A program made the position numbers and the translations under genes. From positions 1 through 7,748 of the forward strand of contig DTSG01000498.1 of NCBI GenBank assembly GCA_012965455.1: a DNA stretch of 7,748 bases, read 5' to 3'. Of this stretch, positions 1 to 6,117 are shown in pieces. A model generated the notes under the pieces. That model saw only the letters and a program-made list of their open reading frames with translations, did no database searches and was not told the DNA's origin. This DNA comes from Planctomycetaceae bacterium. GTDB lineage: Bacteria; Planctomycetota; Planctomycetia; Pirellulales; Pirellulaceae. How positions within the stretch are numbered: the first letter of the stretch is position 1; every line of letters begins with the position of its first letter.

Positions 1-129
1 ATGTTTTCGTTGAAGTCCTCTTTAGATATTCAATTTTCGTTGTTGTCGACCGGAACGTCAAGTAACTTAGCGGCTCGAAATTACGCTTTTCACGTTCGAT
101 CGCCATTCTTACAAGTCTGATTTCGGGGG
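1..129. other. Left-edge stretch, coding status unresolved
   Basis: Two short open frames compete here and neither can be assigned. On the plus strand the frame beginning at base 1 is open to a TGA at 118-120, about 39 codons. It could be the tail of a gene starting outside the window. On the minus strand an ATG at 106-104 opens a frame that runs off the left edge (about 35 codons, beginning MAIEREKRNFEPLSYL), which would make a gene divergent from the kinase. Neither shows a recognisable domain, and the minus ATG has no good SD sequence. Sequence to the left of the window would settle it. Confidence 0.2.
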
Positions 130-158
130 CGTACAAATATCAGATGTCGGGGTATAAT
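130..158 (+). promoter_or_regulatory. Candidate sigma70-type promoter for the kinase gene
   Basis: A perfect TATAAT lies at 153-158. With a 17-bp spacer the -35 position (130-135, CGTACA) matches TTGACA only in its last three bases, so the -35 is poor. Transcription would begin near 165, giving a 5' leader of about 75 nt before the ATG at 240. The -10 match is direct; its use as a promoter is inference. Confidence 0.4.
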
Positions 159-181
159 ATTACTGCATTGATGAACAAGGT

Positions 182-190
182 GTAGGAGGT
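182..190 (+). promoter_or_regulatory. Strong Shine-Dalgarno motif with no standard start codon at the right distance
   Basis: GTAGGAGGT is close to a full anti-SD complement, but it sits about 50 nt before the kinase ATG at 240, too far to serve that start directly. It overlaps the end of a four-codon ORF (ATG 171, TAG 183-185). The only start-like codon at normal spacing is a CTG at 194. From there a 25-codon frame runs to TGA at 269-271, overlapping the kinase start in another frame. In the kinase's own frame TAG stops at 183 and 219 block any upstream start. It may drive a coupling leader peptide or be a chance motif. Confidence 0.35.
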
Positions 191-239
191 TCACTGGATT
201 CCGCAGACCGTGACGCATTAGTATTGCATAGGCTGGTAC

Positions 240-1982
240 ATGTTTTCAATTCACATCATCCAAGGATTTGACCAGGGCGAGCGTCTGGAGATAGCCAAGA
301 AGATTTTTCGCTTCGGCCGCGATAGTGATAATGATCTGCAATTGCACGATTCGGAGGTGTCTCGCTTTCACGCCGAACTACAACCGGATGGTGATGGTTT
401 TAAGGTTGTTGATTTGGGGAGTTCCAACGGCACTTTCGTCAATGGTCAGAGGATATCCTCGGTGCGACTGAGCAGTGGTGACCGAATTCAGATGGGCAAG
501 ACACATATCATCATCAAGGAACACGGCAGCGAGGACGCCAACGACCATTCTGCTGAAGTTCAGTTCGACGACAACACAGCTGTGGAATCGCAGATCCTTG
601 AGTCGATCGTTCCGCAGTTCGGCGGCGGAGCGTTGCCAGTCGACGATGCGCGGGTAACAACGGGCGACGACGGGCAATCTAAACTGGATGCTGAAGCGTT
701 GCGTAGCCATTTGCAAGTGATGTACCAAACGACGTTGGCCGTATCGCAGACGCTCGATATTGATGAATTGTTGGAGCGGGTGCTGACATTAGTTTTCGAA
801 TGGGTCGATGCGGATCGCGCGTGTGTGCTGTTGATGGACCAGCAAACCGGCGAGCTTACCCCCCGTTTGCGCAAAGATCGCGATGAAGTTCCTAAATCCG
901 ACCAATTAGTTATTAGCACGCGCATTTTGGACTATGTAATCGATAATGGTGAGGGTGTAGTTTCGACAAATGCGAGTCGTGACGAGCGTTGGGAGGCTAG
1001 TGAAAGTATTGTTGGCAACAAGGTCAATGAGGCGATTTGTGTGCCTTTGACGGGACGATATGGCGTGGTTGGTGTGATATATATTGACACTGCCGTACCG
1101 GACCAAGGTGCTCTGTTAGGCAAACATGTCCGAGTGTTTACCAATGAGCATCTGCGGATGTTGGTCGCAATTGGTCATCAAACGGCTTTGGCTGTGGAGG
1201 ACACCTATTATTATCGCGCGATGTTGCAATCGGAAAAACTCGCCGCGATGGGGCAAACGGTAACGAGCATCGCGCATCATATCAAAAACATACTGCAAGG
1301 TATTCGCGGAGGAGGGTTTGTTGTTGAGGGCGGTTTGCAGCAAGACGACTGTGTGACGATTGCCAAGGGGTGGGACATCGTTAAGCGAAATCAAGAGCGC
1401 ATCTCTGGATTAGTTATGGATATGCTGTCCTATAGTAAAGATCGACAGCCAGAACGGGGATCCGTGAGTTTGCGAGAGATCGCGATCGAGGTCGTCGAGA
1501 TGTTGTTACCCCGAGCTGCAGAGGTGGGCGTTATGTTGAAAATTGACGCGCCGACGGAACTGGAAGAAGTGTTGCTGGACGCAGTTGGCATCCACCGCGC
1601 GTTGTGGAACGTTGTTTCCAATGGCCTCGACGCTTGCGCCGATGTAGATGACGCAGTTGTGAATGTGTCTCTTGGGCAACGTGAGGCGGAGCAGTTTATC
1701 CGCGTCGAGGATCGAGGCATTGGAATTGCGGCGAGGGAAATTGAAAGAATCTTCGCTCCATTTGTATCCGACAAGGGTGGTCAAGGAACGGGCCTTGGTT
1801 TGGCGGTGAGTCGAAAAATATTGCGCGAACATGGCGGCGACCTGACAGTGTCGTCGGTTGTCGGCGAAGGGTCGACATTTGAATTGTCGGTTCCAGCGAA
1901 AACGGCGAATATGGGCGAGTCAAAATCCGATTCTGAATCGGAACAGGATATGTTCGAAACGGGCGTCGTTCCGCGTACATAG
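240..1982 (+). CDS. FHA-GAF sensor histidine kinase, cytoplasmic
   Basis: A 580-residue soluble kinase. An N-terminal FHA domain (about residues 5-92) has the GR (26-27), SxxH (41-44) and SSNGTFVNG (61-69) signatures, so it probably docks onto phosphothreonine proteins. Residues about 165-320 look like a GAF sensory domain. The H-box is around 340-352: SIAHHIKN gives His346 as the likely phosphoacceptor, with His347 where most kinases have Glu or Asp. The ATPase domain has N461 (N-box), the DRGIGI G1 motif (491-496), a PF motif at 507-508 and GTGLGL (516-521). No transmembrane segment, signal peptide or receiver domain is visible, so it should act in the cytoplasm through a regulator encoded elsewhere. 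The acidic, Ser-rich tail (about 560-572) is probably disordered. ATG 240 is the only possible start near the FHA fold because in-frame stops lie at 183 and 219; it lacks a good SD. The ligand and partner are unknown. Confidence 0.95.
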   Translation: MFSIHIIQGFDQGERLEIAKKIFRFGRDSDNDLQLHDSEVSRFHAELQPDGDGFKVVDLGSSNGTFVNGQRISSVRLSSGDRIQMGKTHIIIKEHGSEDANDHSAEVQFDDNTAVESQILESIVPQFGGGALPVDDARVTTGDDGQSKLDAEALRSHLQVMYQTTLAVSQTLDIDELLERVLTLVFEWVDADRACVLLMDQQTGELTPRLRKDRDEVPKSDQLVISTRILDYVIDNGEGVVSTNASRDERWEASESIVGNKVNEAICVPLTGRYGVVGVIYIDTAVPDQGALLGKHVRVFTNEHLRMLVAIGHQTALAVEDTYYYRAMLQSEKLAAMGQTVTSIAHHIKNILQGIRGGGFVVEGGLQQDDCVTIAKGWDIVKRNQERISGLVMDMLSYSKDRQPERGSVSLREIAIEVVEMLLPRAAEVGVMLKIDAPTELEEVLLDAVGIHRALWNVVSNGLDACADVDDAVVNVSLGQREAEQFIRVEDRGIGIAAREIERIFAPFVSDKGGQGTGLGLAVSRKILREHGGDLTVSSVVGEGSTFELSVPAKTANMGESKSDSESEQDMFETGVVPRT

Positions 1983-2027
1983 TCGTCGTGCCCGAATTTG
2001 GTTTTGAAGTCCCGTTCCTGACACTCC

Positions 2028-2696
2028 CTACTCGGCAACAAAGGGATTAGTTTGTTTTTCTTGTCCAATCGTAGTGTTGTTTCCGTGCCCCGTGAGCACG
2101 ATGGTGTCTGCCGGTAACGTGTATAACTGTTGCCTAATGGATTGTTCAAGTACTTCGAAACTGCCGTCGGGGAAATCTGTTCTACCTATGCTGCCAGCGA
2201 ATAGGACGTCGCCATTGATAGCAACCGTGGGAGTTGCGTCATGCCAAATCCACACAACATGGCCGCAGCTATGCCCAGGTGTGTCGCGAGTTTCAAGACG
2301 GATACCGGCAAACTCAATGATTTCGCCATGGACAACCGTTTGATCGGCAGGCGGACTCACAATTCCAAGACCATAGGATGCGGACAAATTCAATTGTGGG
2401 TCAGTCAGCTTCGGTGCATCGCCGACACCTATCACTAGTGGTGCGTGAGGAAATTGCATCTTAATCGCCTCGTTTCCGACAATGTGATCTGTATGACCAT
2501 GAGTATTGAGAATGGCAGATACGGTTAAGTCATTTTTTGTCAGATATTGAAGAATCGATTCGGTGTCGAAGCTGGGATCGATGACGATACAATCGTTTCT
2601 ATCCTTCAAGTGAACGATAAACGCATTCTCGGCGAACATTTCTGAGACGACGGTGGTAATCTGTACGGGTGTTTCCGATAGGCTAACTTTAGTCAT
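2028..2696 (-). CDS. Metallo-beta-lactamase-fold hydrolase, glyoxalase II-like (YcbL/GloB type)
   Basis: A 222-residue cytoplasmic protein with the full metal-binding set of the glyoxalase II branch: THGHTDH at 65-71 (His66, His68, Asp70, His71), His142 in TPGHSCGH, Asp163 in NGDVLF, and His204 in TGHGNNTTIGQEK. The family hydrolyses thioesters such as S-lactoylglutathione, or related esters, at a dinuclear Zn or Fe site. At about 220 residues it resembles the short YcbL type, which lacks the C-terminal glutathione-binding domain of true glyoxalase II, so the substrate is not certain. The C-terminal TNPFV is also typical. It converges on the kinase gene with a 45-bp gap that shows no clear terminator. 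It diverges from the DUF1571 gene. The ATG at 2696 gives the normal N-terminus; the upstream SD is weak (purine-rich GAAGAGAA about 10 nt away). Confidence 0.93.
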   Translation of the reverse strand: MTKVSLSETPVQITTVVSEMFAENAFIVHLKDRNDCIVIDPSFDTESILQYLTKNDLTVSAILNTHGHTDHIVGNEAIKMQFPHAPLVIGVGDAPKLTDPQLNLSASYGLGIVSPPADQTVVHGEIIEFAGIRLETRDTPGHSCGHVVWIWHDATPTVAINGDVLFAGSIGRTDFPDGSFEVLEQSIRQQLYTLPADTIVLTGHGNNTTIGQEKQTNPFVAE

Positions 2697-2971
2697 GGTA
2701 TCTTATTCTCTTCTGGCAATTTAGGGAGAATACACAGTAATATCCCGCTGTCCTGATATGGTAAATATAGCTCTATATTAAATCTTGAAAAGCCATTATT
2801 GTCGACTCGCAATAGTAGTCTATCACCCCAACTCGAGGCGATAAGAACAGCATACCATCCGAAATGCTACGGGATGTAGCTTAACGGAGATCGTTGGTAT
2901 TCTTATTTAATCAGGGAAGTTTGAAGCGAGGGCACCCAGTAGGCGGGGCGCTCTGTGATAGGGAGATTCAC
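2697..2971. other. Divergent intergenic region
   Basis: This 275-bp stretch separates the divergent hydrolase and DUF1571 genes and should hold both promoters. The left half is AT-rich and contains the inverted repeat at 2764-2779. TTGAAA at 2785-2790 is a possible plus-strand -35, but no good -10 follows at 16-18 bp. A small hairpin with arms GCTAC (2866-2870) and GTAGC (2876-2880) lies in the right half. I see no RNA gene and no further ORF. Confidence 0.5.
2764..2779. promoter_or_regulatory. AT-rich inverted repeat, possible operator or promoter core
   Basis: The arms AATATAG (2764-2770) and CTATATT (2773-2779) are perfect inverted copies around a 2-bp centre (CT), making a 16-bp palindromic site between divergent genes. 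Each strand also carries TATATT, a 5/6 match to a -10 box. On the minus strand (2769-2764), TTTTCA (2791-2786) lies 16 bp upstream as a 4/6 match to -35, so this may be the hydrolase promoter. Binding by a dimeric regulator is possible but unproven. Confidence 0.35.
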
Positions 2972-3820
2972 ATGATCCGCAAGTTTTTAGTCGGGGCCGT
3001 TCTGTTTAGCCTCATATTCACCACGATAAATTCTCAAGCACAACAGCAACCAGTTCGCGTTGCTGTCAATAAAGGTGCCGGAGTTGCACTCATACCGCAT
3101 CCGTTAAAGCCCGCCATTGATATTGCCAAAGCAGCACTCGCTAATAGTCAAAAGAACATAAGCGATTACACGGCTACCTTGGTAAAGAGAGAACGTATTG
3201 ACGGAGTTCTCGGAGTTTCCGAGTACATCTATATTAAGGTTCGTAACGCAAAACCGTCGACGCCTTTTTCAACATATATGTATTTTGTTAAGCCAGCAGT
3301 CGCTAAGGGCCGTGAAGTGATTTATGTGCAGGGCCAAAACCAGAATAAGATGTGTGCTCATGAGGGTGGAACTGGCCTGAAGGCTGCGATACCTGACCTG
3401 TGGCTCGATCCAGCCGGATTCTTAGCAATGAAGGGCCAGCGTTACCCCATTACGGAGATTGGTTTAGAGAACCTTATGGTACAACTCATTGCTCGTGCCG
3501 AACGAGATATGAGAGCTGGTATGTGTAAGGTTCAATTTCGTAAGGGTGCCAAGATCAACAAACGTCCATGTACGATGATTCAGGTGATGCACCCGGACAA
3601 ACGAGCACCTTATGATTTCCATGTAGCGCAGATATTCATCGACGACGAGTTACAAGTGCCTGTGCGATACGTTTCTTACGATTGGCCGGAAGCACCTGGT
3701 GCTCCTGCCAAGTTAATCGAAGAGTACACATACTTAAATGTGAAACTAAACAACGGATTCAAGGACATTGATTTTGATGTCAACAATCCAAATTACAATT
3801 TCAAAGGTGCTAAAAAGTAA
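2972..3820 (+). CDS. Exported DUF1571 family protein
   Basis: A 282-residue protein with an N-terminal signal peptide: basic MIRK, a hydrophobic core at about 5-19, and a likely cleavage after SQA (residue 23). The mature part matches the DUF1571 family as I know it, with DYTATLVKRERIDG (about 65-78), KGREVIYVQGQN (112-123), a WLDP motif, LAMKGQRYPITEIGL (about 151-165), FIDDELQVPVRY and a NPNYNF tail. This family is abundant in planctomycetes and its function is unknown; the fold may resemble outer-membrane lipoprotein-sorting proteins. Three cysteines (about 128, 185, 200) could form a disulfide after export. The ATG at 2972 is chosen because GGGAG lies 6 bp upstream and the signal peptide starts exactly there. 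A TTG at 2894 would add 26 residues with no sense as a leader. It probably acts in the periplasm or cell envelope. Confidence 0.9.
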   Translation: MIRKFLVGAVLFSLIFTTINSQAQQQPVRVAVNKGAGVALIPHPLKPAIDIAKAALANSQKNISDYTATLVKRERIDGVLGVSEYIYIKVRNAKPSTPFSTYMYFVKPAVAKGREVIYVQGQNQNKMCAHEGGTGLKAAIPDLWLDPAGFLAMKGQRYPITEIGLENLMVQLIARAERDMRAGMCKVQFRKGAKINKRPCTMIQVMHPDKRAPYDFHVAQIFIDDELQVPVRYVSYDWPEAPGAPAKLIEEYTYLNVKLNNGFKDIDFDVNNPNYNFKGAKK

Positions 3821-3842
3821 CTTTGGTAATAGAAGTCGCTGA

Positions 3843-3896
3843 CCGGTAAATTGCCGCCTCGTGAATGCCCCACGCTTCACGAGGCGATTTTGCCGG
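3843..3896 (+). terminator. Long two-part hairpin after the DUF1571 gene, possible terminator or attenuator
   Basis: An 11-bp perfect stem (3855-3865 with 3876-3886; CGCCTCGTGAA and its complement) closes a 10-nt loop. Below a small internal loop, an outer stem pairs 3843-3850 with 3889-3896, including one G-T pair. The inner stem is followed only by ATTTTG, so the T-run is short, and the outer stem absorbs those Ts. It lies 22 bp after the DUF1571 stop and about 50 bp before the next gene. It may terminate, attenuate, or protect the 3' end of the upstream message. An overlapping 10-bp palindrome (3890-3899) and a small hairpin (3908-3919) follow. Confidence 0.55.
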
Positions 3897-3947
3897 CAAC
3901 CTTAGCCCGGCGTTTGCCGAGCTATCAAACCCCAAAAAGGAATTATT

Positions 3948-4148
3948 ATGAAACTTTTCATCAAACGAATGGCCGTCGTCTCATTTGGCTTAATGGTCAT
4001 GATCTGTGCGTTGGTTGCCTATGGATACAGTAGCCGCCGTACAACACCCCCTGCCGAAGTAAACCTAGAAACTGTTGAAGTCGTAATAGATTTCGGCGAC
4101 GAGTTCTTGCCGATGGGCGATGAATTCAATTTTGACAGCGGCGAGTAA
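3948..4148 (+). CDS. Small acidic single-pass membrane or exported protein, 66 residues
   Basis: I do not recognise this gene. The start is convincing: AAGGAA (3937-3942) sits 5 bp before the ATG. The protein has a basic N-terminus (MKLFIKR), one hydrophobic helix at about residues 9-27, then a short arginine pair (30-31) and a strongly acidic tail. About ten Asp/Glu residues fall after residue 35, with GDEF occurring twice near the C-terminus (about 50-53 and 57-60). The helix could be an uncleaved signal anchor or a signal peptide; the cysteine at 20 lacks a proper lipobox (VMIC), so a lipoprotein is unlikely. With the positive residues first, the acidic tail should face outward. It lies alone between a hairpin (3843-3896) and an intrinsic terminator (4172-4212). 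It may be read together with the DUF1571 gene. The good SD, membrane helix and terminator make chance unlikely. Confidence 0.75.
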   Translation: MKLFIKRMAVVSFGLMVMICALVAYGYSSRRTTPPAEVNLETVEVVIDFGDEFLPMGDEFNFDSGE

Positions 4149-4162
4149 ACGGTTCTCACCAC

Positions 4163-4192
4163 AATACATCTACAGCCAGTTTCGGTTACAAT
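4163..4192 (+). promoter_or_regulatory. Possible promoter inside the terminator, for the nitrilase-family gene
   Basis: TACAAT at 4187-4192 is a 5/6 match to a -10 box and lies in the loop of the terminator hairpin. AATACA at 4163-4168 matches only the last three bases of -35, at 18-bp spacing. Only 37 bp separate the terminator T-run from the next start codon, so that gene's promoter either overlaps the terminator or does not exist separately. Weak evidence. Confidence 0.25.
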
Positions 4193-4212
4193 ACTGAACT
4201 GGCTGTTTTTTT
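4172..4212 (+). terminator. Intrinsic (rho-independent) terminator
   Basis: The perfect 10-bp arms ACAGCCAGTT (4172-4181) and AACTGGCTGT (4197-4206) continue inward with partial pairing. They are followed at once by seven T residues (4206-4212). The hairpin lies 23 bp past the stop of the small acidic protein gene, and should end that transcript and shield the gene downstream. Confidence 0.9.
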
Positions 4213-4249
4213 ATGCCTGGCAGGCTACTCTTGAGGACTTACTTTTCTG

Positions 4250-5233
4250 ATGAAGGTCGCAACAGTACAATTTCAACACGTCGCGGGCGACGTCACCGCG
4301 AATTTGGCCGTCGTTACGAGGTATGTGGTGCGAGCCGCGGCGAAAAACGTAGAGTTGGTGGTATTTCCGGAATGTTGTCTTTCTGGATACTGGCATTTGC
4401 GGAACCTAACACGCGGAGAACTGGTAGACGTCGGGCAGAACGTCCCCGGCGGTTTAGCGTGTGCAGAAGTTACGGACCTTGCCAGAACTCACAATATTAC
4501 TATCGGTGTGGGCCTGGTCGAATTAACGGACGACGGCACACTATACAACGCCTTTTTTGTGGTTAACGCTGACGGCACTTGGGCGAACCATCGAAAACTT
4601 CATTGTTTTGTCAGTCAGCATATGGCCAGTGGTGATAGCTTTACCGTACTGGATGCGCCGAATGGTGTAAGACTCGGAGTTCTTACGTGTTATGACAACA
4701 ACATTGTTGAAAACGTGCGCGCGACTGCGTTGCTTGGCGCTCAAATATTATTGGCACCGCACCAAACCGGCGGTTGTAACTCAGGTAGCCCAGAGGCAAT
4801 GGGTACGATCGATGTGGATTTATGGGAAGGGGGCGATGCGCGGTATGAGGAATTAAAGCAACAGTGCAACGGCGAAAAGGGTCGTGGTTGGCTGATGCGG
4901 TGGTTGCCGTCGCGAGCGCACGACAACGGGATGTTTCTGATTTTCAGCAACGGAATTGGGCGCGATGACGACGAGGTGCGGACAGGAAATTCGATGATTA
5001 TCGATGCTTATGGGCGGGTAATTGTGGAAGCCGAGGAACCGCGTGAACAGATGCTGATTACTGACCTAGACTTGTCGCTCCGCGAGCGAGCAACGGGCAC
5101 TCGCTGGATTCGAGCTCGCCGTCCGGAATTGTACTGCAGCTTAGTCGAACATACCGGCAACGAAGAAGAGACACGGAAGGTCCGTTTCGAGCACTTGGAT
5201 TCGGAGATAGCCGCAAGTGAACAAGAAAGCTAA
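4250..5233 (+). CDS. Nitrilase-superfamily carbon-nitrogen hydrolase
   Basis: A 327-residue cytoplasmic enzyme of the CN-hydrolase fold. The catalytic triad is visible: Glu41 in VVFPECCLSGYW, Lys116 in NHRKLH, and nucleophile Cys147 in LTCYDNN. After Cys147 the chain reads LLAPHQTGGCN (167-177), followed by about 45 residues rich in charged and Trp residues. It then continues WLMRWLPSRAHDNGMFLIFSNGIG (214-237) and EVRTGNSMIIDAYGR. I associate this wording with a bacterial 'nitrilase family protein' group of unknown substrate; such enzymes cleave amides, carbamoyl compounds or nitriles. The ATG at 4250 is the first usable start after an in-frame TGA at 4232. The only SD candidate, TGAGGA, is about 12 bp away. 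The TAA overlaps the rsmH stop codon on the other strand. Superfamily membership is near certain; amidase and nitrilase activity cannot be told apart here. Confidence 0.93.
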   Translation: MKVATVQFQHVAGDVTANLAVVTRYVVRAAAKNVELVVFPECCLSGYWHLRNLTRGELVDVGQNVPGGLACAEVTDLARTHNITIGVGLVELTDDGTLYNAFFVVNADGTWANHRKLHCFVSQHMASGDSFTVLDAPNGVRLGVLTCYDNNIVENVRATALLGAQILLAPHQTGGCNSGSPEAMGTIDVDLWEGGDARYEELKQQCNGEKGRGWLMRWLPSRAHDNGMFLIFSNGIGRDDDEVRTGNSMIIDAYGRVIVEAEEPREQMLITDLDLSLRERATGTRWIRARRPELYCSLVEHTGNEEETRKVRFEHLDSEIAASEQES

Positions 5234-6117
5234 ATGCGTTTGGCAACTCTGAGTTTAGCGCTGCGACTGCGCGGATTGGATTCAATTTCCTCAGCGCTTG
5301 CGACGATCGGTCGTTTGGTAATGACTTCGAGGCGCTCATCTTCCCGAAAGGCATGCTTGACTCGGCGATCTTCCAAGGAATGGAAACTGATGATAGCAAA
5401 CGCACCGCCGGGCGCAAGTAAGTCTGGTAGGCGACGCAATGCTATCTCTAATGACTTCAATTCCTCGTTGACCGCGATTCTTAATGCCTGAAAGGTACGT
5501 GTGGCTGGATGGATTCGCTTTTGGTTAGAATGCGGATAACAGCTGCAGATAACACTAGCGATTTCTGCCGCGGACTTCAGCGGGTCTCTTTTGGAGCGCT
5601 CACACAGTTTGCGTGCTATACGGCGTGAGAATCGTTCCTCACCGAGGTCGTAAATAATGTCGGCAAGATGCTCTGGTCGTAATCGCTGGATAAGTCGCCA
5701 AGCCGGCTCACCAGAGGCAGTGTCAAAACGCAAGTCTAAGGGGCCATTGCTGTTAAAACTAAATCCGCGATCTGCGTCTTCTAGTTGGTCCGAGGAGAGT
5801 CCCAGATCTAGCAGTATTCCGTTAATCGGACCGACGTCGATTTGTTGTAACAATTCGGGCAACTCGCAAAAATTAGAGTGCGCGAGCATTACGGGTTTTC
5901 CGTTGAGACGAGATTCACAGCGAGCCAACGCCAAGAGATCATGGTCTAGACCGATCAATAATCCGTCACCGTTAAGTTGGCTGGCGATCAAGTCGGCGTG
6001 GCCGCCGCCGCCGACGGTTCCGTCAACGTAGATTCCCTGAGCATCAATACACAAGGCGTCCATGACCTCAGTGGGTAGGACTGGTATGTGGATCGTAGGT
6101 GCTGGCTGGGTACTCAT
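5230..6117 (-). CDS. rsmH: 16S rRNA (cytosine(1402)-N(4))-methyltransferase RsmH
   Basis: A 295-residue SAM-dependent methyltransferase (formerly MraW) that methylates N4 of C1402 in the ribosomal decoding centre. Family signatures run the whole length: HIPVLPTEV (10-18), the SAM motif VDGTVGGGGH (31-40), GLDHD (56-60), ILLDLGLSSDQL (101-112), RGFSFNSNGPLDLRFD (117-132), HPATRTFQALRIAVNEEL (203-220), ISFHSLEDRRVK (243-254) and the C-terminal SRSAKLRVAKRI. Its length is slightly under the common 305-315. The start overlaps the upstream glycosyltransferase stop as ATGA and has no SD of its own, so translation is probably coupled. In most bacteria rsmH sits in the division and cell-wall (dcw) cluster behind mraZ and before ftsL/ftsI. 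None of those genes are adjacent here, which fits the dispersed dcw genes of planctomycetes. The stop overlaps the convergent nitrilase-family gene. Confidence 0.97.
   Translation of the reverse strand: MSTQPAPTIHIPVLPTEVMDALCIDAQGIYVDGTVGGGGHADLIASQLNGDGLLIGLDHDLLALARCESRLNGKPVMLAHSNFCELPELLQQIDVGPINGILLDLGLSSDQLEDADRGFSFNSNGPLDLRFDTASGEPAWRLIQRLRPEHLADIIYDLGEERFSRRIARKLCERSKRDPLKSAAEIASVICSCYPHSNQKRIHPATRTFQALRIAVNEELKSLEIALRRLPDLLAPGGAFAIISFHSLEDRRVKHAFREDERLEVITKRPIVASAEEIESNPRSRSAKLRVAKRI

Noticed and set aside
560..925. Minus-strand frame of 121 codons inside the kinase gene
   Set aside because: It is Ser/Arg-rich, has no domain, and lies wholly opposite strongly conserved kinase sequence.
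2871..2945. tRNA-like opening GGGATGTAGCTTAAC
   Set aside because: No matching 3' acceptor strand, no T-arm consensus and no anticodon stem can be formed downstream, so it is not a tRNA.
2894..2971. TTG start at 2894 extending the DUF1571 protein by 26 residues
   Set aside because: The extension would bury the signal peptide, whose basic start coincides with the ATG at 2972 and its GGGAG site.
4130..4148. GGDEF-type cyclase motif in the small protein
   Set aside because: The protein contains GDEF twice but not GGDEF, and at 66 residues it cannot hold a cyclase domain.
4213..4566. 117-codon plus-strand frame starting just after the terminator
   Set aside because: It overlaps the nitrilase-family gene in another frame, is Arg-rich and low in sense, and has no SD; it is a shadow of the real gene.
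5657..6031. Plus-strand frame of 124 codons opposite rsmH
   Set aside because: Its Ser/Arg/Pro-rich composition is typical of antisense shadows, and the opposite strand encodes unmistakable RsmH motifs.
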